This document shows, in pieces, positions 37,185-46,209 of a stretch of 64,000 nt of DNA; the first letter of the stretch is position 1; each line of letters opens with the position of its first letter. Origin of the DNA: Terriglobia bacterium (GTDB lineage: Bacteria > Acidobacteriota > Terriglobia > Bryobacterales > Bryobacteraceae). Both the position numbers and the translations under genes were made by a program. The notes beneath the pieces are model-generated. The model ran no database searches and was not told the DNA's origin. It saw only the letters and a program-made list of their open reading frames with translations. The DNA lies in the NCBI GenBank assembly GCA_025363475.1, contig JANYDS010000096.1, forward strand, positions 1 through 64,000. Direction: 5' to 3'.

Positions 37185-37562
37185 TTAGATATCGCCCAAT
37201 TTCATTGGAAGTCGCTGTTCGCGCATCATAGACTCCAGCTGCGCCTTGAGTTTTGGATTATCGTCGCGGACGATCTACCAGATTCGTTCTGTCCGCAAAC
37301 CGAGATAATCATGGACCACGACATTGCGAAAAACAGCGAGTTCGCGCCAGCTCACATGCGGATTGGCGGCTTTGAGTTCCTCCGGGATTCGCTTGGAGGA
37401 TTCCGTCAGAACCTGTAACCTGCGGAGAATTGCGTCGAGTGTGCGGTCATCCCGTTCATCGTCGCCGGAAGAGTAATAGTTTCCTGTCGATTCAATACAT
37501 TCCAGCATGTGGGACAAATAAAAATAGTCCCGCTCACCCGCCAGCGACGACCCGGAATTCAA
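37185..37562 (-). pseudogene. hepT: HEPN toxin (HepT-like) interrupted by an in-frame TAG
   Basis: The gene reads from 37562 to a TAG at 37275-37277, giving 95 residues. It contains the RX4HXY ribonuclease motif (Arg79, His84, Tyr86 in RNVVVHDY). After the TAG the same frame continues for about 29 codons to TAA at 37185, encoding IVRDDNPKLKAQLESMM, which is the normal HepT C-terminus. A glutamate codon is expected where the TAG lies (family pattern RIWEIV). So this is either a nonsense-inactivated toxin or a truncated one whose active-site motif survives. It overlaps the MNT antitoxin gene by 4 bases. Confidence 0.75.
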
Positions 37563-37858
37563 AGAGAAACAGCCTCGGCATGAATCCGGTCCCGCAGCAG
37601 ATAATGTAGTCCCTGCTCTTCAACAACGTCAACCCAGCGCCCAAGTGCATCTTCAAGATCAGCAATCAACCCGCCCGGGAAAAATGGCGTGGTGTTGGGT
37701 CCTGCCTCAACCAGCAGGTCAAGGTCACTGCCCGGCCGCGCTTCGCCGCGAACAAACGAACCAAATATTTTGATGCTCGTCACCCCGTGGCGATGAGCAA
37801 TCATCCGAATCTGGTCCTGTTCACCGGGTTGGAGTTGCCGCAATGCCATCGTAATCAA
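37559..37858 (-). CDS. mntA: MNT-type nucleotidyltransferase antitoxin
   Basis: 99 residues with the minimal nucleotidyltransferase signature GSFVRGEARPGSDLDLLV (Gly33-Ser34, Asp45, Asp47), and a third acidic residue around Asp77. In known MntA-HepT pairs the antitoxin neutralises the HEPN toxin by AMPylating its tyrosine. Here the partner overlaps by 4 bases and has a premature stop. The start could be either ATG (37858 or 37849). Confidence 0.85.
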   Translation of the reverse strand: MITMALRQLQPGEQDQIRMIAHRHGVTSIKIFGSFVRGEARPGSDLDLLVEAGPNTTPFFPGGLIADLEDALGRWVDVVEEQGLHYLLRDRIHAEAVSL

Positions 37859-37867
37859 TGTTAACCG

Positions 37868-38317
37868 CTACAGATTCTTCAGTTCGTTCAGAAACGCCTG
37901 TTCATCCTGGAAATTCCGATAAACCGAAGCAAACCGAACATACGCAATCTTATCCACATCGCGCAGGGCATCCATCAGATATTCCCCAACTTCAATAGTG
38001 GTAATTTCCCGGTCCGGCGAATCTGTCACCCTCGATTCCACCTGATTCACCAGCTCCGACAGCTTAGGCATACTAACCGGCCGCTTCTCACAAGCTTTCA
38101 GCAAACCATTCAAAACCTTCTGGCGATCAAACTTCTCCCGACGCCCGTCCTTCTTGATCACCATGTAAGGCACTTCGTCAATCCGCTCATAAGTAGTGAA
38201 GCGCTTTTCGCACTCCTCACTCATGCACTGACGGCGGCGGCGGATGGAATCGCCCTCACGGCTCTCCCGCGAATCAATGACGCGGTCCTCAATATGGCCG
38301 CAAAATGGACATTTCAA
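37868..38317 (-). CDS. nrdR: Transcriptional repressor NrdR
   Basis: 149 residues with an N-terminal zinc ribbon (CPFCGHIEDRVIDSR, then CMSEEC) and a central ATP-cone domain (VIKKDGRREKFDRQKV). It senses (d)ATP and represses ribonucleotide reductase genes by binding NrdR boxes. No ribonucleotide reductase gene is in the window. It is 9 bases from the toxin-antitoxin locus and divergent from the sigma operon. Confidence 0.96.
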   Translation of the reverse strand: MKCPFCGHIEDRVIDSRESREGDSIRRRRQCMSEECEKRFTTYERIDEVPYMVIKKDGRREKFDRQKVLNGLLKACEKRPVSMPKLSELVNQVESRVTDSPDREITTIEVGEYLMDALRDVDKIAYVRFASVYRNFQDEQAFLNELKNL

Positions 38318-38345
38318 ATCTCAGTATGGCAGAAACACAAAGATT

Positions 38346-38370
38346 GAACCTATCATGGGTAAGCCTCGTT
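38346..38370 (+). promoter_or_regulatory. Candidate ECF-type promoter before the five-gene operon
   Basis: GAACC at 38346-38350 and CGTT at 38367-38370 are 16 bases apart, matching the usual GAAC..CGT(C) pattern of ECF sigma promoters, and the site is about 28 bases before the sigma gene's start. It fits autoregulation by the encoded sigma factor. This is a by-eye match only. Confidence 0.35.
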
Positions 38371-38398
38371 CCTCATAACGGAAGGATTCGAAAGGGAC

Positions 38399-39034
38399 AT
38401 GGCTGGAGTGGCAGTATCGGCGGTCTGGAACAGTACGAAAGCCGGTAGCTTGTCCGCAGCAGAGAATTTGGATCTGGACACTACAGTCGTAGAGCGTTGT
38501 CTGAGCGGGGACGACGCAGCCTGGGAAGAGCTGGTGCGCCTCCATTCGCGCCGGGTCTACGGGATCTGCTATCGCTTCACGGGCAAAGATTCGGAAGCTC
38601 AGGACCTCACCCAGGACGTGTTTCTGCGGGTGTTCCGGGCGCTGGGAAGCTTCCGGTCCACCGAAGGTTCCTTTGCCACCTGGCTGGCGCGGCTGACACG
38701 CAATCTGCTGATTGATCATTACCGCCGGACGCGGAATGAACGGGTCACCGATTCGATTGAAGAACAGCTGTCCGGTGTGGAAGCGCGCCACAGCATGGGC
38801 AGCCGAACGGACAGCGCCCTGGCTGGCCGTGAAGCAAGCGAACTGCTGCAGGCAGCACTGGCAAAACTTTCGCCGGAACTGCGGGAAACAATTATTTTAA
38901 GAGATTTGCAGGAGATGGAATACCGGGAAATTGCCGAAGTGCTGGCGATCCCCGAAGGAACGGTCAAATCCCGTTTAAACCGGGGGCGGGCGGAACTTGC
39001 TCGCCTCCTGCGGAAATACAGAGAAGCGGTATGA
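38399..39034 (+). CDS. ECF RNA polymerase sigma factor
   Basis: 211 residues, ATG with AAAGGGA upstream. Region 2 has DSEAQDLTQDVFLRVFRALG and TWLARLTRNLLIDHYRR; region 4 has MEYREIAEVLAIPEGTVKSRLNRGR. It resembles the RpoE/SigW group. It is the first gene of a five-gene run, each joined to the next by a 4-base ATGA overlap. The second gene encodes a zinc anti-sigma factor, so it is probably controlled by an envelope signal. Confidence 0.94.
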   Translation: MAGVAVSAVWNSTKAGSLSAAENLDLDTTVVERCLSGDDAAWEELVRLHSRRVYGICYRFTGKDSEAQDLTQDVFLRVFRALGSFRSTEGSFATWLARLTRNLLIDHYRRTRNERVTDSIEEQLSGVEARHSMGSRTDSALAGREASELLQAALAKLSPELRETIILRDLQEMEYREIAEVLAIPEGTVKSRLNRGRAELARLLRKYREAV

Positions 39035-39648
39035 ACGAACTGAACTGCGCGGATTTCGAAATTTTACTGGCTGACCATATCGACGGCGTGTTGCCGGCGA
39101 GTCGGCAGGGTGCGTTCGCGCGGCATAAAGAAACCTGCGCGGCATGTGCGCTCCTCGCTGAAGACGCCGAACTGGCGGTTGCATTCATGAGCCGGGTGGC
39201 CGATGTGGAAATGCCGCCGGTGCTGATGACGAAGATTCTCCATGCAACCAATTCCGGCTGGGAACTGAGCTTGCGCAGCAAGGGTCTGCGGGGCTGGATC
39301 AACCGGACCTTCGCACCCGTGCTGCAGCCGCGGTTCGTGCTGGGTGCGGTGTTCACCATGATCTCGGCAACAATGCTGACGCAATGCGCGGGCGTTCCGA
39401 AGAAGAACCTGGCAGCAGCGGATATGGATCCGGTGCGGCTGGTGAGTTCACTCGAAAATCGCACGCAGAGGATTTACGACCGGGCAGTAAAAAGTTACCA
39501 GAGCATGAAACTGATCTATGAGGTAAAGAGCCAGATCAGCGAGTGGTCACAACAGCAGAAGGAAGACGAAGAGGCGGCGGCGGACACACGAGCCAACGGT
39601 AAGAAGCTCGAACCGGCGCAGCCTGATGACAGGGGGACTAAAAAATGA
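39031..39648 (+). CDS. Zinc-binding anti-sigma factor
   Basis: 205 residues. The N-terminus has the anti-sigma zinc motif H32-x3-C36-x2-C39 (RHKETCAAC) that clamps the cognate sigma factor. A single hydrophobic segment around residues 105-125 (FVLGAVFTMISATMLTQC) would span the membrane, followed by a mostly helical, charged C-terminal region that ends in lysine/glutamate-rich repeats. That the sensor side lies outside is inferred from family topology. Coupled at both ends by ATGA overlaps. Confidence 0.88.
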   Translation: MNELNCADFEILLADHIDGVLPASRQGAFARHKETCAACALLAEDAELAVAFMSRVADVEMPPVLMTKILHATNSGWELSLRSKGLRGWINRTFAPVLQPRFVLGAVFTMISATMLTQCAGVPKKNLAAADMDPVRLVSSLENRTQRIYDRAVKSYQSMKLIYEVKSQISEWSQQQKEDEEAAADTRANGKKLEPAQPDDRGTKK

Positions 39649-40370
39649 ACTGCGCAAATCATGGAGAAGTAACGTCAGTGGCGTTCTGCCGGGAGTGCGG
39701 GAAGCCGATGTGTGCGGATTGTCAGCGCCCTGCACTCGGCTCGGTATTCTGCGCGGAACATGCACCCGTGACGGCAACTATTACACCGCAACTCACCGGC
39801 TCGGATGCACCGCCGCCCTCTCCTGAAACACCACGGGCTCAGCAGTATTCGGAATCACCCTACACATCAGCTGCGCCCCCGCGCCAGTGCGACATGAAGG
39901 CGCATCCCCTGCTTGCGCTGTTCCTCGGCTTTATCCCGGGCGTGGGTGCGCTTTACAACGGCCAATACGCCAAGGGCTTGATCCACGCAGTGGTGTTCGG
40001 CCTTCTGGTTAGCATCACCAGCAGTTCCCACGGCGCTATGGAGCCCTTGCTGGGCATCATGATCAGCGCCTGGGTGTTTTACATGGCATTTGAAGCTTTC
40101 CACACCGCGAGGAAGCGGCGGGAGGGTGATTCAGTGGAAGAGTTTTCCAGCCTTTTCGACATCAAGCCGACGCAGGGGCGGTTCCCGGCAGGGGCGGTTC
40201 TGCTGATCGCGCTGGGCTTTATCCTGCTGCTCGACACTACCGATTTAATCGATACCTACCAGCTGGAACGGTTTTGGCCCGTAGGCCTGATTGTCTTCGG
40301 CGGCTATCTGCTTTATTCGCGGCTCGCGGGTGACCGTTCCGCAACACGTAATGCTGAGGTGCCGCGATGA
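39645..40370 (+). CDS. B-box-type zinc finger membrane protein with DUF5668-like C-terminus
   Basis: 241 residues. The first 40 residues are a B-box-like zinc finger (Cys3, His6, Cys15, Cys18, Cys23, Cys26, Cys36, His39), a fold that mediates protein-protein contacts. A polar linker leads to hydrophobic segments (HPLLALFLGFIPGVGALY, ALIHAVVFGLLVS-like, FPAGAVLLIALGFILLL). The C-terminus (LERFWPVGLIVFGGYLLYSR) matches the DUF5668/LiaF-type hydrophobic repeat. It probably sits in the membrane with the finger facing the cytoplasm. Confidence 0.8.
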   Translation: MNCANHGEVTSVAFCRECGKPMCADCQRPALGSVFCAEHAPVTATITPQLTGSDAPPPSPETPRAQQYSESPYTSAAPPRQCDMKAHPLLALFLGFIPGVGALYNGQYAKGLIHAVVFGLLVSITSSSHGAMEPLLGIMISAWVFYMAFEAFHTARKRREGDSVEEFSSLFDIKPTQGRFPAGAVLLIALGFILLLDTTDLIDTYQLERFWPVGLIVFGGYLLYSRLAGDRSATRNAEVPR

Positions 40371-40579
40371 ATATCGAGAGCCGGTCTTTAGTGCGGGCCA
40401 TTCGCGGTCCGGTGATCCTGATCACAGTGGGCGTATTGTTTGCCTTCGATACCATGTCGGAGATCCGGTTTAGCCAGACGTGGCCGGTGTTGCTGATTGT
40501 CATTGGCCTCCTCAGCCTGGCAGGTGGCGGTCGTCCCCGCCGTGAGCGCAATAGCATTGATCCCGGAGGCCCGCAATGA
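40367..40579 (+). CDS. Small DUF5668 membrane protein
   Basis: 70 residues with two hydrophobic segments separated by the short loop FDTMSEIRFSQTW, the typical pattern GPVILITVGVLFAF ... WPVLLIVIGLLSLAGG of LiaF-like DUF5668 units. The C-terminal tail is basic. It overlaps both neighbours by 4 bases. It repeats the motif found at the C-terminus of the preceding protein and the N-terminus of the next, so the three may pack together in the membrane. Confidence 0.8.
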   Translation: MNIESRSLVRAIRGPVILITVGVLFAFDTMSEIRFSQTWPVLLIVIGLLSLAGGGRPRRERNSIDPGGPQ

Positions 40580-41934
40580 GAGGCCGGTCCATTACAGGTC
40601 CGGTCGTCCTGATAGCCCTTGGAATTCTGTTCCTGATCGGCAACCTGCGGCCTGATTTTTCTCCGTTCGCCGCGCTCTCACGCTACTGGCCCTTCCTGCT
40701 GATTGTGACGGGCGTCGCAGGTCTGGTGGAGGTCCTCTTTTACGCCAGCCGGGGCGATGAACCCTGTCCGCGCCCCCTGGGTGGCGGCTGGGTTTTCTGG
40801 GTCATTTTCTGGTGCGTCCTGGCGGGAGTTTTCGGCGGGCGCAACGGCAATGTTCACATCGGTCCCTGGATGGGTTTTAACGGCAACGGAATGTCCGTCT
40901 TCGGCTCCAGTTACGATTACGATCTGGCGCCTGGCACCATGCAGCAAGTGGCTTCTCAGGGCGTCACACGCATTCTGGTGGATAACGGACGCGGCAGTGT
41001 TTCGGTCCGCGGCGATGCTTCGGGCGATGTGAAAGTGACAGGTCGCAAATCCATCCGGGCGATGAGCCGCGGAGATGCGGACCGGGCCAATCAACAGGGC
41101 GGCTTCGACCTCGAACGGCAGGGCGACACGCTGCTCGTCAGGGTTCAGGCTCCGGATCGCGGTTCCATCCAGATTACGAGCGATCTTGAACTAACCATCC
41201 CGCGCGGCCTCAATCTGGAAGTTCGCGGCAAGCGTGGCGACGTGACAGTGGACGACGTTGACGGCGGCGTCGATATATCATCTGCGCGGGGCGATGTGCG
41301 CCTGAGCCGAATCGGCAAAGACGTCAGGATTGACGGAGTACGCACCAGTCTTATCCGCGTTTCCGACTCCAAAGGCGCCGTGGACCTGCAGGGCCGGGGC
41401 GGCGATGTGCAGCTGGAAAATATCGCCGGCCAGGTGACTATCAGCGGCGAATATTCAGGCACGCTGGAGTTCCGCGCGCTGGCGAAACCAATGCACTTCC
41501 AGTCCGCCCGCACGGAGTTTAGAACGGAAGCTGTTCCAGGTTTCATCACCATGGATCTGGGAAACCTGAAGCTGACGAACGTAACCGGGCCGGTGCGGTT
41601 CTCTACCGGAACCCGTGATATCGAGGCTGTGGATGTCTCGAATGCGATCGACTTCACTGTGGAGCGCGGCGACATCGAAGTGACGGCGGCGAAAAGCCCG
41701 CTGCCGAAAATGGACGTCCGTTCCCGCCACGGCGACATTACAGTTTCCCTTTCCGACAAGACCGGCTTCCAGCTTAGAGGCTCAACCAGCCAGGGCGAAG
41801 CGGTCAACCAGTTCGGCGCACCTCTCACCTCGCAAAGCAAAGGGCGCGGAGCAGTCATCGAAGGCAAGAGCGGTACCGGGCCGGAAATCAATCTGGAGAC
41901 GGACCGCGGCAGCCTGACGATTAAGAAACTGTAG
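40576..41934 (+). CDS. DUF5668 plus DUF4097 (toastrack) beta-repeat envelope protein
   Basis: 452 residues. Residues 1-75 repeat the membrane unit (GPVVLIALGILFLIGNL, WPFLLIVTGVAGLVEVLFY), followed by another hydrophobic segment (WVFWVIFWCVLAGVFGG). From residue about 120 to the end is a long right-handed beta repeat (VSVRGDASGDVKVTGR, VEVRGKRGDVTVDDVDGG-like, SLTIKKL) of the DUF4097 family, in which each turn adds a short strand with Gly-Asp. Such toastrack domains occur in LiaF and PspC-type envelope stress systems. It probably senses or strengthens the envelope. Confidence 0.82.
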   Translation: MRGRSITGPVVLIALGILFLIGNLRPDFSPFAALSRYWPFLLIVTGVAGLVEVLFYASRGDEPCPRPLGGGWVFWVIFWCVLAGVFGGRNGNVHIGPWMGFNGNGMSVFGSSYDYDLAPGTMQQVASQGVTRILVDNGRGSVSVRGDASGDVKVTGRKSIRAMSRGDADRANQQGGFDLERQGDTLLVRVQAPDRGSIQITSDLELTIPRGLNLEVRGKRGDVTVDDVDGGVDISSARGDVRLSRIGKDVRIDGVRTSLIRVSDSKGAVDLQGRGGDVQLENIAGQVTISGEYSGTLEFRALAKPMHFQSARTEFRTEAVPGFITMDLGNLKLTNVTGPVRFSTGTRDIEAVDVSNAIDFTVERGDIEVTAAKSPLPKMDVRSRHGDITVSLSDKTGFQLRGSTSQGEAVNQFGAPLTSQSKGRGAVIEGKSGTGPEINLETDRGSLTIKKL

Positions 41935-41945
41935 GGTCTGGCAGC

Positions 41946-43475
41946 TTACTCATTCCGCCAGACACGGCCGTCGCGCCGCATCAGTTCGTCCGCATCTTTC
42001 GGGCCCCAGGTCCCGGCGGCGTAGTTGGGAAAAGCCTTAGCAGGCAGGGCTTTCCACACATCCAGCACCGGCTCCACCACGTTCCAGCCCGCCTCCACCA
42101 TGTCAGCGCGCTGGAATAGCGTTGCGTCGCCAATCATGCAATCGTAAAGCAGGCGTTCATAGCCGGTACTCGGTTCGGTACCGAAGTAATCCGCGTACTC
42201 AAAATCCATCGTTACCGGCCCCACCCGAACATGCGCCCCCGGAATCTTCGCACCAAACTGCAGTGAAATCCCTTCATCCGGCTGAATTCGCATTACCAGC
42301 GTGTTGGGGGTCAGTTTTTCCACCGGCGTATCCCGGAACAGCCGGAACGGTGCGCTCCGAAACTGAATCGCAATTTCCGTAACACGCTTGGGCATCCGCT
42401 TACCAGTTCGAATATAAAACGGAACGTCCGCCCAGCGCCAATTATCAATGGCCAGCTTGAAGGCCACAAACGTTTCCGTGCTCGATTGTGGGTCTACAAA
42501 CGGCTCTGCACGGTACCCCGCAACCTGTTCCGTTCCCACCAGCCCCGCGCCATACTGGCCGCGCACGGCGCGCTGCAAGACGTCTTCCGGCGAGATGGTC
42601 TGAATCGCGTGGAGCACCTTCGCCTGTTCATCACGCACCGCATTTGCGTCGAAAGATACCGGCGGTTCCATCGCTGTAAGCGATAACAGCTGCAAAATGT
42701 GATTGGGGATCATATCGCGCAGTGCCCCGGCATGTTCGTAATAGCCGCCGCGCCGTTCCACGCCAAGACTTTCCGCCACCGTAATCTGCACGTGGTCAAT
42801 ATAACGGCGGTTCCAGACCGGCTCGAAAATCCCGTTGGAAAAGCGGAAGATCAAAATATTCTGAACGGTCTCTTTGCCCAGATAATGATCGATCCGGTAA
42901 ATCTGGTGTTCTTTAAGCACCTGGCCAATGTCACGATTGAGTGCTTTGGCAGACGCCAGATCACTGCCGAATGGCTTTTCGATAATCACCCGCCGCCAGG
43001 CACCTTCTGATTCTTCCGTCAGCTGCTGCGCCGCCAGTTGCCGCACGATTTCCGGAAAGAACTGCGGCAGCGTCGCCAGGTAATAGAAAACATTGCCCTG
43101 GGTGTGATGCTGCGCTTCCAGCTCCTGAACGCGAAGTTTCATGCGCGCAAAATCATCTGCCGAAGCAAAATCGCCCGTCATGTAATACGAATGATCGGCC
43201 AGCCAGTCGCAAAGCTCGCAGGACACCGGCGCTCCGGCATACTCGCGGATGTCATCCCGGATTTTCTTGCGAAACTCTTCCTCTGTCAGCGCATCTTTCG
43301 CGAAACCAAGGATGGCGAATTCGCGTGGCAGCAGATTATGACGGCCCAGGTTATAAAGCGCCGGCAAAAGTTTCCGGGTGGTGAGATCTCCGGACGCGCC
43401 GAAGACCACCATGATGCACCGGTCCGCCATCCGCCCGAGATCTTCGGGTGCGTGTACTACCTCATGTTTGATCAT
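41946..43475 (-). CDS. zwf: Glucose-6-phosphate 1-dehydrogenase
   Basis: 509 residues. Oxidises glucose-6-phosphate with NADP to 6-phosphogluconolactone. Visible landmarks are the N-terminal nucleotide motif [18 protein letters not shown] and the active-site segment [14 protein letters not shown], followed by [19 protein letters not shown]. It is last in the operon pgi-gnd-zwf (18-base gap after gnd). Converges with the DUF4097 gene, 11 bases apart. Confidence 0.97.
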   Translation of the reverse strand: MIKHEVVHAPEDLGRMADRCIMVVFGASGDLTTRKLLPALYNLGRHNLLPREFAILGFAKDALTEEEFRKKIRDDIREYAGAPVSCELCDWLADHSYYMTGDFASADDFARMKLRVQELEAQHHTQGNVFYYLATLPQFFPEIVRQLAAQQLTEESEGAWRRVIIEKPFGSDLASAKALNRDIGQVLKEHQIYRIDHYLGKETVQNILIFRFSNGIFEPVWNRRYIDHVQITVAESLGVERRGGYYEHAGALRDMIPNHILQLLSLTAMEPPVSFDANAVRDEQAKVLHAIQTISPEDVLQRAVRGQYGAGLVGTEQVAGYRAEPFVDPQSSTETFVAFKLAIDNWRWADVPFYIRTGKRMPKRVTEIAIQFRSAPFRLFRDTPVEKLTPNTLVMRIQPDEGISLQFGAKIPGAHVRVGPVTMDFEYADYFGTEPSTGYERLLYDCMIGDATLFQRADMVEAGWNVVEPVLDVWKALPAKAFPNYAAGTWGPKDADELMRRDGRVWRNE

Positions 43476-43493
43476 TGGCTTGTTTTGAGTGGG

Positions 43494-44477
43494 CTATTTG
43501 GGTGACGTCTGTTCCACGTGGCCGCCGAACTGCTTTCGCATCGCTGACAGCATCTTTTCCGCGAACGTATGTTCCTGTCGCGAACGGAACCGCACGTAAA
43601 GGGCCGCTGTCAGCACATCGGCCGGCACGGATTCTTCGATGGCCGCCTGAATCGTCCAGCGGCCTTCGCCGGAATCCTGCACAAAGCCACTGAAACTCGA
43701 AAGGTCCGGATCCTGCGCCAGGGAAATGGCGCTCAGGTCAAGCAGCCACGAACTCACCACGCTGCCGCGCCGCCACAACTCGGCAATTTCTCCCAGTTCC
43801 AGGTTGTAGCGATGCTCCGGGGCCAGGTCCTTCGACTCAGCGTTCTTCATGATGTCGAAGCCTTCGCCATAGGCCTGCATCAGCCCATATTCGATGCCGT
43901 TGTGGATCATCTTCACGAAATGACCTGCGCCATTGAGACCGCAGTGCAGATACCCCAAATGGGCAGTCTTGCCATCGAGAGGCCGGCCCACCGTAGGCAC
44001 CACTGCACCCGTACCCGGCGAAAGCGTCTGAAAAACCGGCTCCAGATGTTTGAAGACTTCCGTCTCAGCGCCAATCATCAGACAATAACCGCGGTCCAGA
44101 CCCCAGACGCCGCCGCTGGTGCCCACATCCACGTAGTGGATACCCTTTGCCGCCAGTACCTTCGCACGCCGCACATCGTCTTTGAAGTTTGAATTGCCAC
44201 CGTCGATCAGGATGTCGCCAGGCTCAAACAACTCCGCCAGCTTGTTGACCATGCCCTCAGTCGGCTCCCCGGCCGGCACCATCAGCCAGGCCACGCGCGG
44301 CTTCGCGAGCTGCTCCACGAAGCGCCCGAGTTCCGTGGCGCCTTTCATGCCCTCTGCTTCAAGTTCGGCTACTTTCGTCGCGTCCAAATCGAAAGCTACG
44401 ATCTCATGCCCGCCGCGCGTGAGCCGACGCGACATATTGCCGCCCATCTTCCCCAGGCCAACCATTCCGATTTGCAT
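43494..44477 (-). CDS. gnd: 6-phosphogluconate dehydrogenase, short decarboxylating form
   Basis: 327 residues, the short (GndA/YqeC-like) type, about 140 residues less than the classic enzyme. N-terminal [19 protein letters not shown] binds the cofactor; [19 protein letters not shown]-like and [20 protein letters not shown] supply substrate contacts including the catalytic lysine and histidine region ([12 protein letters not shown]). It produces ribulose-5-phosphate and CO2. The short form often uses NAD. It starts one base after the pgi stop, so it is tightly coupled to pgi. Confidence 0.95.
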   Translation of the reverse strand: MQIGMVGLGKMGGNMSRRLTRGGHEIVAFDLDATKVAELEAEGMKGATELGRFVEQLAKPRVAWLMVPAGEPTEGMVNKLAELFEPGDILIDGGNSNFKDDVRRAKVLAAKGIHYVDVGTSGGVWGLDRGYCLMIGAETEVFKHLEPVFQTLSPGTGAVVPTVGRPLDGKTAHLGYLHCGLNGAGHFVKMIHNGIEYGLMQAYGEGFDIMKNAESKDLAPEHRYNLELGEIAELWRRGSVVSSWLLDLSAISLAQDPDLSSFSGFVQDSGEGRWTIQAAIEESVPADVLTAALYVRFRSRQEHTFAEKMLSAMRKQFGGHVEQTSPK

Positions 44478-46154
44478 TTACGAAAGCGCCTCCGTGAGCG
44501 CTAATTGCAGTGTAGCCAGGCCCTTTTCCAGCTCGCCTGTTATGTGGATCCTCAGCGCCCGCCGCCGCCTTTCCGTGAGCACGTCAAAGTCGCCGCGGGC
44601 TTGCGCCGCCTTGACGATTCCGAACGTGTAAGTCTGCCCGGGGATCGCCACATCCCGCGCGTCATCGCAGGTAATTTGCAGGAACACGCCGGTATTGGGT
44701 CCGCCTTTATAGGCTTGGCCTGTGGAGTGTAAAAATCGCGGACCAAAGCCGAGACATGTCGCCACGTGTTTACTGTCGCGCACTTGATGGCGCATCGTTT
44801 GCAGCGCAGTTTCATGCGCCGGATTCATCTGGATGTAAGCGAGCAGCCCGAAGTAATCACCCACGCCCAGGCGGTTCAGATGCGCCCGCAGAACTTCCGC
44901 AACGGTTGTACCCGGCAATTGCGCCGCGTTGCGTTCATCCGTAAAGAACTTCAGTCCGTCGCCTTCAAAAAACGGCGCCTCCGCAGGGAGTTTACCCGTC
45001 GCTTCAAACTCATCGGTAAGCTTGCGCGTGGCCAGTTTACTAGCCTCCACATCAGGCTGGTCGAAAGGATTGATCCCCAGCACCGAACCCGCCACCGCCG
45101 TAGCAATTTCCCAGCGGAAAAACTCTGCACCCAAGTCATACCGGTCCTGCATTTCGAGGCGGATCACCGGATGTCCGGCCATCGCCAGCCGTTCCACCGC
45201 GTCATCCTGCGCCGCATCTGGCTCCGGGGTAAAGCGCACGTACACGAACACACGGTCGCGGCCGTAGACTTCAGTCGCGCCCAATTCTTCGCGGTCCACC
45301 GGTATCAGTGCTTTACCCTGCTTCCCGGTCGATTCCGCGATCAGTTGCTCCAGCCAGGCGCCCAGGTCATGAATGGCAGGCGAAGCGACAAGGGTGACCT
45401 TATCGTGACCATGCAGTGCCAGAGTACCCAGCGCGAGGCCGAGCGATACGCCGGGGTTGTTTGCCACATCCGGCTGACGGCACAACCGGGCCATTTCTAC
45501 CGCGCCACGCAGAAACCGGGGAATATCAAGTCCCATCACCGCTCCCGCCACCATGCCGAAATCCGAAAGCGCCGAGTAGCGCCCTCCGATGGTAGGCAGC
45601 CCGTAACAGATCAAACCAAAGTGATCGCCTTCCGCGAGCTTCTGCATCTTCGAACCCGGATCTGTGATCGCAATAAACCGGCTGCCATCACGCCCTGCCT
45701 GTTCAAAAAAATACTGCTTGAAAATATTTGGCTCCAGCGTGCTGCCGGACTTGCTGGCGACCACATAAAGAGCCTGTTTCGGGTCTGCCGCCGCTTCAAT
45801 AGCCTTCACTTGCGCGGGATCCGTTGAATCGAGGACATGCATTACAGGAAAGCCCGGCTGCGGCCCGAACGTCATCGACAAAACTTCAGGACAAAGGCTT
45901 GACCCTCCCATCCCCAGCAAAACCGCATCACGATAGCCACCGGCTTTCACGTCCCGGGCAATCGCTTCAAAGCGAGCCTGCTGCTCCAGTTCACGATCCG
46001 GAATGTCGAGCCAGCCCAGCCACCGGTCTTCGTCTGCATCCGACCAAAGGGTCTTGTCATGCGCCCACAGCCGGGCGACCTTCCCGCTTTGCGACCAGTC
46101 CAGGCTAGCTGCGGCAACCGCGTCGCTGAGTTGGGGAGAAAAGCTCTGTCTCAT
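44478..46154 (-). CDS. pgi: Glucose-6-phosphate isomerase of the transaldolase-fusion type, alone
   Basis: 558 residues. Sequence style (AVLLGMGGSSLCPEVLSMTFG, VASKSGSTLEPNIFKQYFF, GGRYSALSDFGMV) matches the C-terminal isomerase half of the bifunctional transaldolase/phosphoglucose isomerase proteins (about 950 residues), not the usual single-domain enzyme. The transaldolase half is absent; the region upstream holds only the divergent TolC start. It interconverts glucose-6-phosphate and fructose-6-phosphate and heads the operon with gnd and zwf. Confidence 0.92.
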   Translation of the reverse strand: MRQSFSPQLSDAVAAASLDWSQSGKVARLWAHDKTLWSDADEDRWLGWLDIPDRELEQQARFEAIARDVKAGGYRDAVLLGMGGSSLCPEVLSMTFGPQPGFPVMHVLDSTDPAQVKAIEAAADPKQALYVVASKSGSTLEPNIFKQYFFEQAGRDGSRFIAITDPGSKMQKLAEGDHFGLICYGLPTIGGRYSALSDFGMVAGAVMGLDIPRFLRGAVEMARLCRQPDVANNPGVSLGLALGTLALHGHDKVTLVASPAIHDLGAWLEQLIAESTGKQGKALIPVDREELGATEVYGRDRVFVYVRFTPEPDAAQDDAVERLAMAGHPVIRLEMQDRYDLGAEFFRWEIATAVAGSVLGINPFDQPDVEASKLATRKLTDEFEATGKLPAEAPFFEGDGLKFFTDERNAAQLPGTTVAEVLRAHLNRLGVGDYFGLLAYIQMNPAHETALQTMRHQVRDSKHVATCLGFGPRFLHSTGQAYKGGPNTGVFLQITCDDARDVAIPGQTYTFGIVKAAQARGDFDVLTERRRRALRIHITGELEKGLATLQLALTEALS

Positions 46155-46209
46155 TCTCTACATTGTCACCTGTACTCACGGCATCACGGCTGGGAGAATG
46201 CAATCAGTG

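Noticed and set aside
44766-45827. 353-codon plus-strand frame opposite pgi
   Set aside because: Antisense to a well-supported enzyme gene, with an Arg/His-rich composition and no recognisable fold.
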